A DNA stretch of 64,000 bases, from contig JAADHN010000034.1 in the NCBI GenBank assembly GCA_013151865.1, positions 25,172-89,171 on the forward strand, given 5' to 3'. Source of the stretch: Kiritimatiellota bacterium. GTDB taxonomy: Bacteria; Verrucomicrobiota; Lentisphaeria; Oligosphaerales; JAADHN01. The notes beneath the pieces were generated by a model that saw only the letters and a list, made by a program, of their open reading frames with translations, was not told the DNA's origin and did no database searches. Shown piece by piece: positions 62,554 through 64,000 of the stretch (position 1 is the stretch's first letter; each line of letters starts with the position of its first letter). The position numbers and the translations under genes were made by a program.

Positions 62554-64000
62554 CTACGGTAGGCGCAGAACGGCGCCTGCGGGCGTAAGCCCAAACACTG
62601 CATCGTTCCCGACGGCCAGGGCAGTGCATCCGCCCGGAATGGTCCGTGTCGGCCGCAAACGCGCATCGAAGACGCGCACGGCGACGTCGTCGGCAACATA
62701 CAATTCCTTTGCCGTGGCAACCATGGCCGCAGGCGCCCCATCCATCCAGTGTTTCGCGACGGCGTTCCCGCTGTCGTCGAGCAGTAACAGGGCCCCTTCG
62801 TTCTTGGCGATGGCGGTTTTTCCCGCAAACCATGTTGCACAGGCGACGGGCGCGATTGCCTGCCGCCACACGGTCTTGCGGGTTGCGGCGTGCACCATAG
62901 CCGCACCATTCTCCGACACCACCAGGACGCGGGGGTCCCTGACCTCCGGTGGATCGAGTGCACGCAACAAACGCAGCGCGCCCCGCGGGCAGGACACATA
63001 TCCCATCGCCCGGCGGGCCTTCCCGTCGATCAAGGTGCACGTTCCCCATACGTTGTAGAGCAGGGCGTCCCGCACGCCGTCGCCGTTCACATCGCCGATA
63101 TCCGGCAGCCAGCCTGTTTCGAAGGCTCCGTAGGCGAACGTGGCGTTCAGGACGCGTCCGTCCGGTTCGAGAAACGTTGCGCGTGCGTAGTTTCCCGTGA
63201 CGATCCGATTGCCCATGCGCGCTATGGAATAGGCGGTGGGGCAGTCGCCGCCGAGTTCCGGCACGTCCAGGAACGACGTGGACCAGCATTGCCGCCCGGC
63301 GGCGTCGAGGCAGTACAGTCGGGCCTCGCGGGTGGCCACAAGAATCTCGCGATCGACATCAACCGCCGTGATCTCCGCAGGAAACCGATATCGCCATTGG
63401 GTCCGTCCGGCTGCATCCAGCACGAGCAATTCGCGTTCCGCAGTTGCCGCCACCAGTTCGATGGCCCCGTCCCCGTCTATGTCCCGCGCTTCGAAATGGA
63501 CGAGGCGCAGCGGCGCCGGGCGCTCGGATCGCACCCGGACACGTCGGATCCGTGTGAGAGGCGCCTGAAACCGAAGGGTGTCCGTCTCGATTTGCAGGTC
63601 CCGGGCGACCAGTCGCATGAACGGGTATACCGAACCTTTGTGAAGCGGGAGTAGGTCCAGTTCGGGAACGAAACGAACGGTCCGGTCGTTCACGGTCGTT
63701 TCGAACGGCGGGGGTGGTTTTTCCGGCAAGGCATTTCGGTGTGCCGCCATGGGCAGCCGCAGTTCGATGCTCCACACCCGTTCGCGGCGCGGCAGGCGAA
63801 CGGTCAGAATCGGCCGGGCGTCTTTCGACCAGGTCGCACCGCTGTACGCACTGGCGAGGGGGTCTGTCAGGTGCTCGACTGCCCCGCGTTCGGGTGCGGG
63901 GTCCGCAGAGACGCGGATGCCGTCCACGACCTGCCGGGGCAGACGGAACGGCGAGGCGGGAACGGATGCTGCAGGCGGCGCCGAATCCCCGGGCGGTGCT
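62554..64000 (-). CDS. beta-propeller protein (FG-GAP/PQQ-type repeats), 5' part cut by window edge
   Basis: The frame is open from the right edge (about 480 codons seen), so the N-terminus is missing; the GTG at 63927 is internal. The front part is beta-rich (ARPILTVRLPRRERVWSIELRLP), resembling a discoidin/NPCBM-like domain. Later come propeller blades: ARDIDGDGAIELVAATAE, LLVLDAAGRTQWRYRF, LYCLDAAGRQCW, IGDVNGDGVRDALLYN; the DxDGDG loops could bind calcium. A binding or scaffold role on the cell surface is inferred. It leads the sulfatase-isomerase-GH20-QueG-like cluster. Confidence 0.78.
   Translation of the reverse strand, partial: APPGDSAPPAASVPASPFRLPRQVVDGIRVSADPAPERGAVEHLTDPLASAYSGATWSKDARPILTVRLPRRERVWSIELRLPMAAHRNALPEKPPPPFETTVNDRTVRFVPELDLLPLHKGSVYPFMRLVARDLQIETDTLRFQAPLTRIRRVRVRSERPAPLRLVHFEARDIDGDGAIELVAATAERELLVLDAAGRTQWRYRFPAEITAVDVDREILVATREARLYCLDAAGRQCWSTSFLDVPELGGDCPTAYSIARMGNRIVTGNYARATFLEPDGRVLNATFAYGAFETGWLPDIGDVNGDGVRDALLYNVWGTCTLIDGKARRAMGYVSCPRGALRLLRALDPPEVRDPRVLVVSENGAAMVHAATRKTVWRQAIAPVACATWFAGKTAIAKNEGALLLLDDSGNAVAKHWMDGAPAAMVATAKELYVADDVAVRVFDARLRPTRTIPGGCTALAVGNDAVFGLTPAGAVLRLP

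Overview
The window is GC-rich, tightly packed bacterial DNA from a Gram-negative organism: it carries lpxA, lpxC, a LAB_N-type lipid A protein and two ArnT-like glycosyltransferases. Several features resemble the PVC superphylum (Lentisphaerota/Kiritimatiellota type) or uncultured phyla of similar lifestyle such as Hydrogenedentota or Sumerlaeota: cytoplasmic sulfatases, uroporphyrinogen-decarboxylase-like proteins, a DUF4838-type protein, a prepilin-like protein with a type IV N-terminus, and large secreted glycoside hydrolases with CBM9-like modules. The assignment is an inference from gene content; there is no rRNA in the window. No tRNA, CRISPR array, insertion sequence or integrase was recognised.

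Layout. 1-2.6 kb (minus): hom then lysC, behind a leader with a promoter, a short Thr/Ile-containing leader peptide and an intrinsic terminator, i.e. an apparent transcription attenuator. 2.6-7.5 kb: an RHS-repeat relic, an aldo/keto reductase with an Fe-S tail, a sulfatase and a UroD-like protein. 8-15 kb (plus): lpxA-serS, then nrdJ (class II ribonucleotide reductase) behind two NrdR boxes, then lpxC, a tandem FabZ-like protein whose two domains each keep half of the catalytic dyad, and a small unknown. 15-18.6 kb: TAXI-type TRAP transporter. 18.8-31.4 kb: secreted polysaccharide-active proteins (beta-helix/CBM9, GH84-like, a LamG/TIM-barrel protein) with a DsbD-like thiol reductase and a sugar isomerase-like protein. 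31.8-34.8 kb: GT2, LAB_N and ArnT-like genes. 35-39 kb: housekeeping block hisB-thrS-infC-rpmI-rplT, with infC read from an AUC start. 39-45 kb: polyprenyl sugar-phosphate transferase, membrane metallopeptidase, Mrp/NifX Fe-S proteins, GT9, and a pseudopilin behind a roughly 520-nt structured leader. 45-53.5 kb (minus): GT39-like, two GT4, DUF4838-like and UroD-like genes. 53.9-64 kb (minus): beta-propeller, sulfatase, TAT-exported TIM-barrel protein, GH20 hexosaminidase and a multi-domain QueG-like Fe-S protein, which look like one transcription unit.

The genes suggest a heterotroph feeding on sulfated, N-acetylhexosamine-containing glycans (two sulfatases, GH84, GH20, CBM9 modules, sugar isomerases), with corrinoid-linked enzymology (class II RNR and, by inference, the UroD-like and QueG-like proteins). 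Seven candidate sigma-70-type promoters can be read by eye; four have a -35 box beginning TTGCG. The findings most worth following are the split-dyad double hot-dog dehydratase, the repeated-module QueG-like protein in the hexosaminidase/sulfatase cluster, the hom attenuator, and the structured pilin leader.
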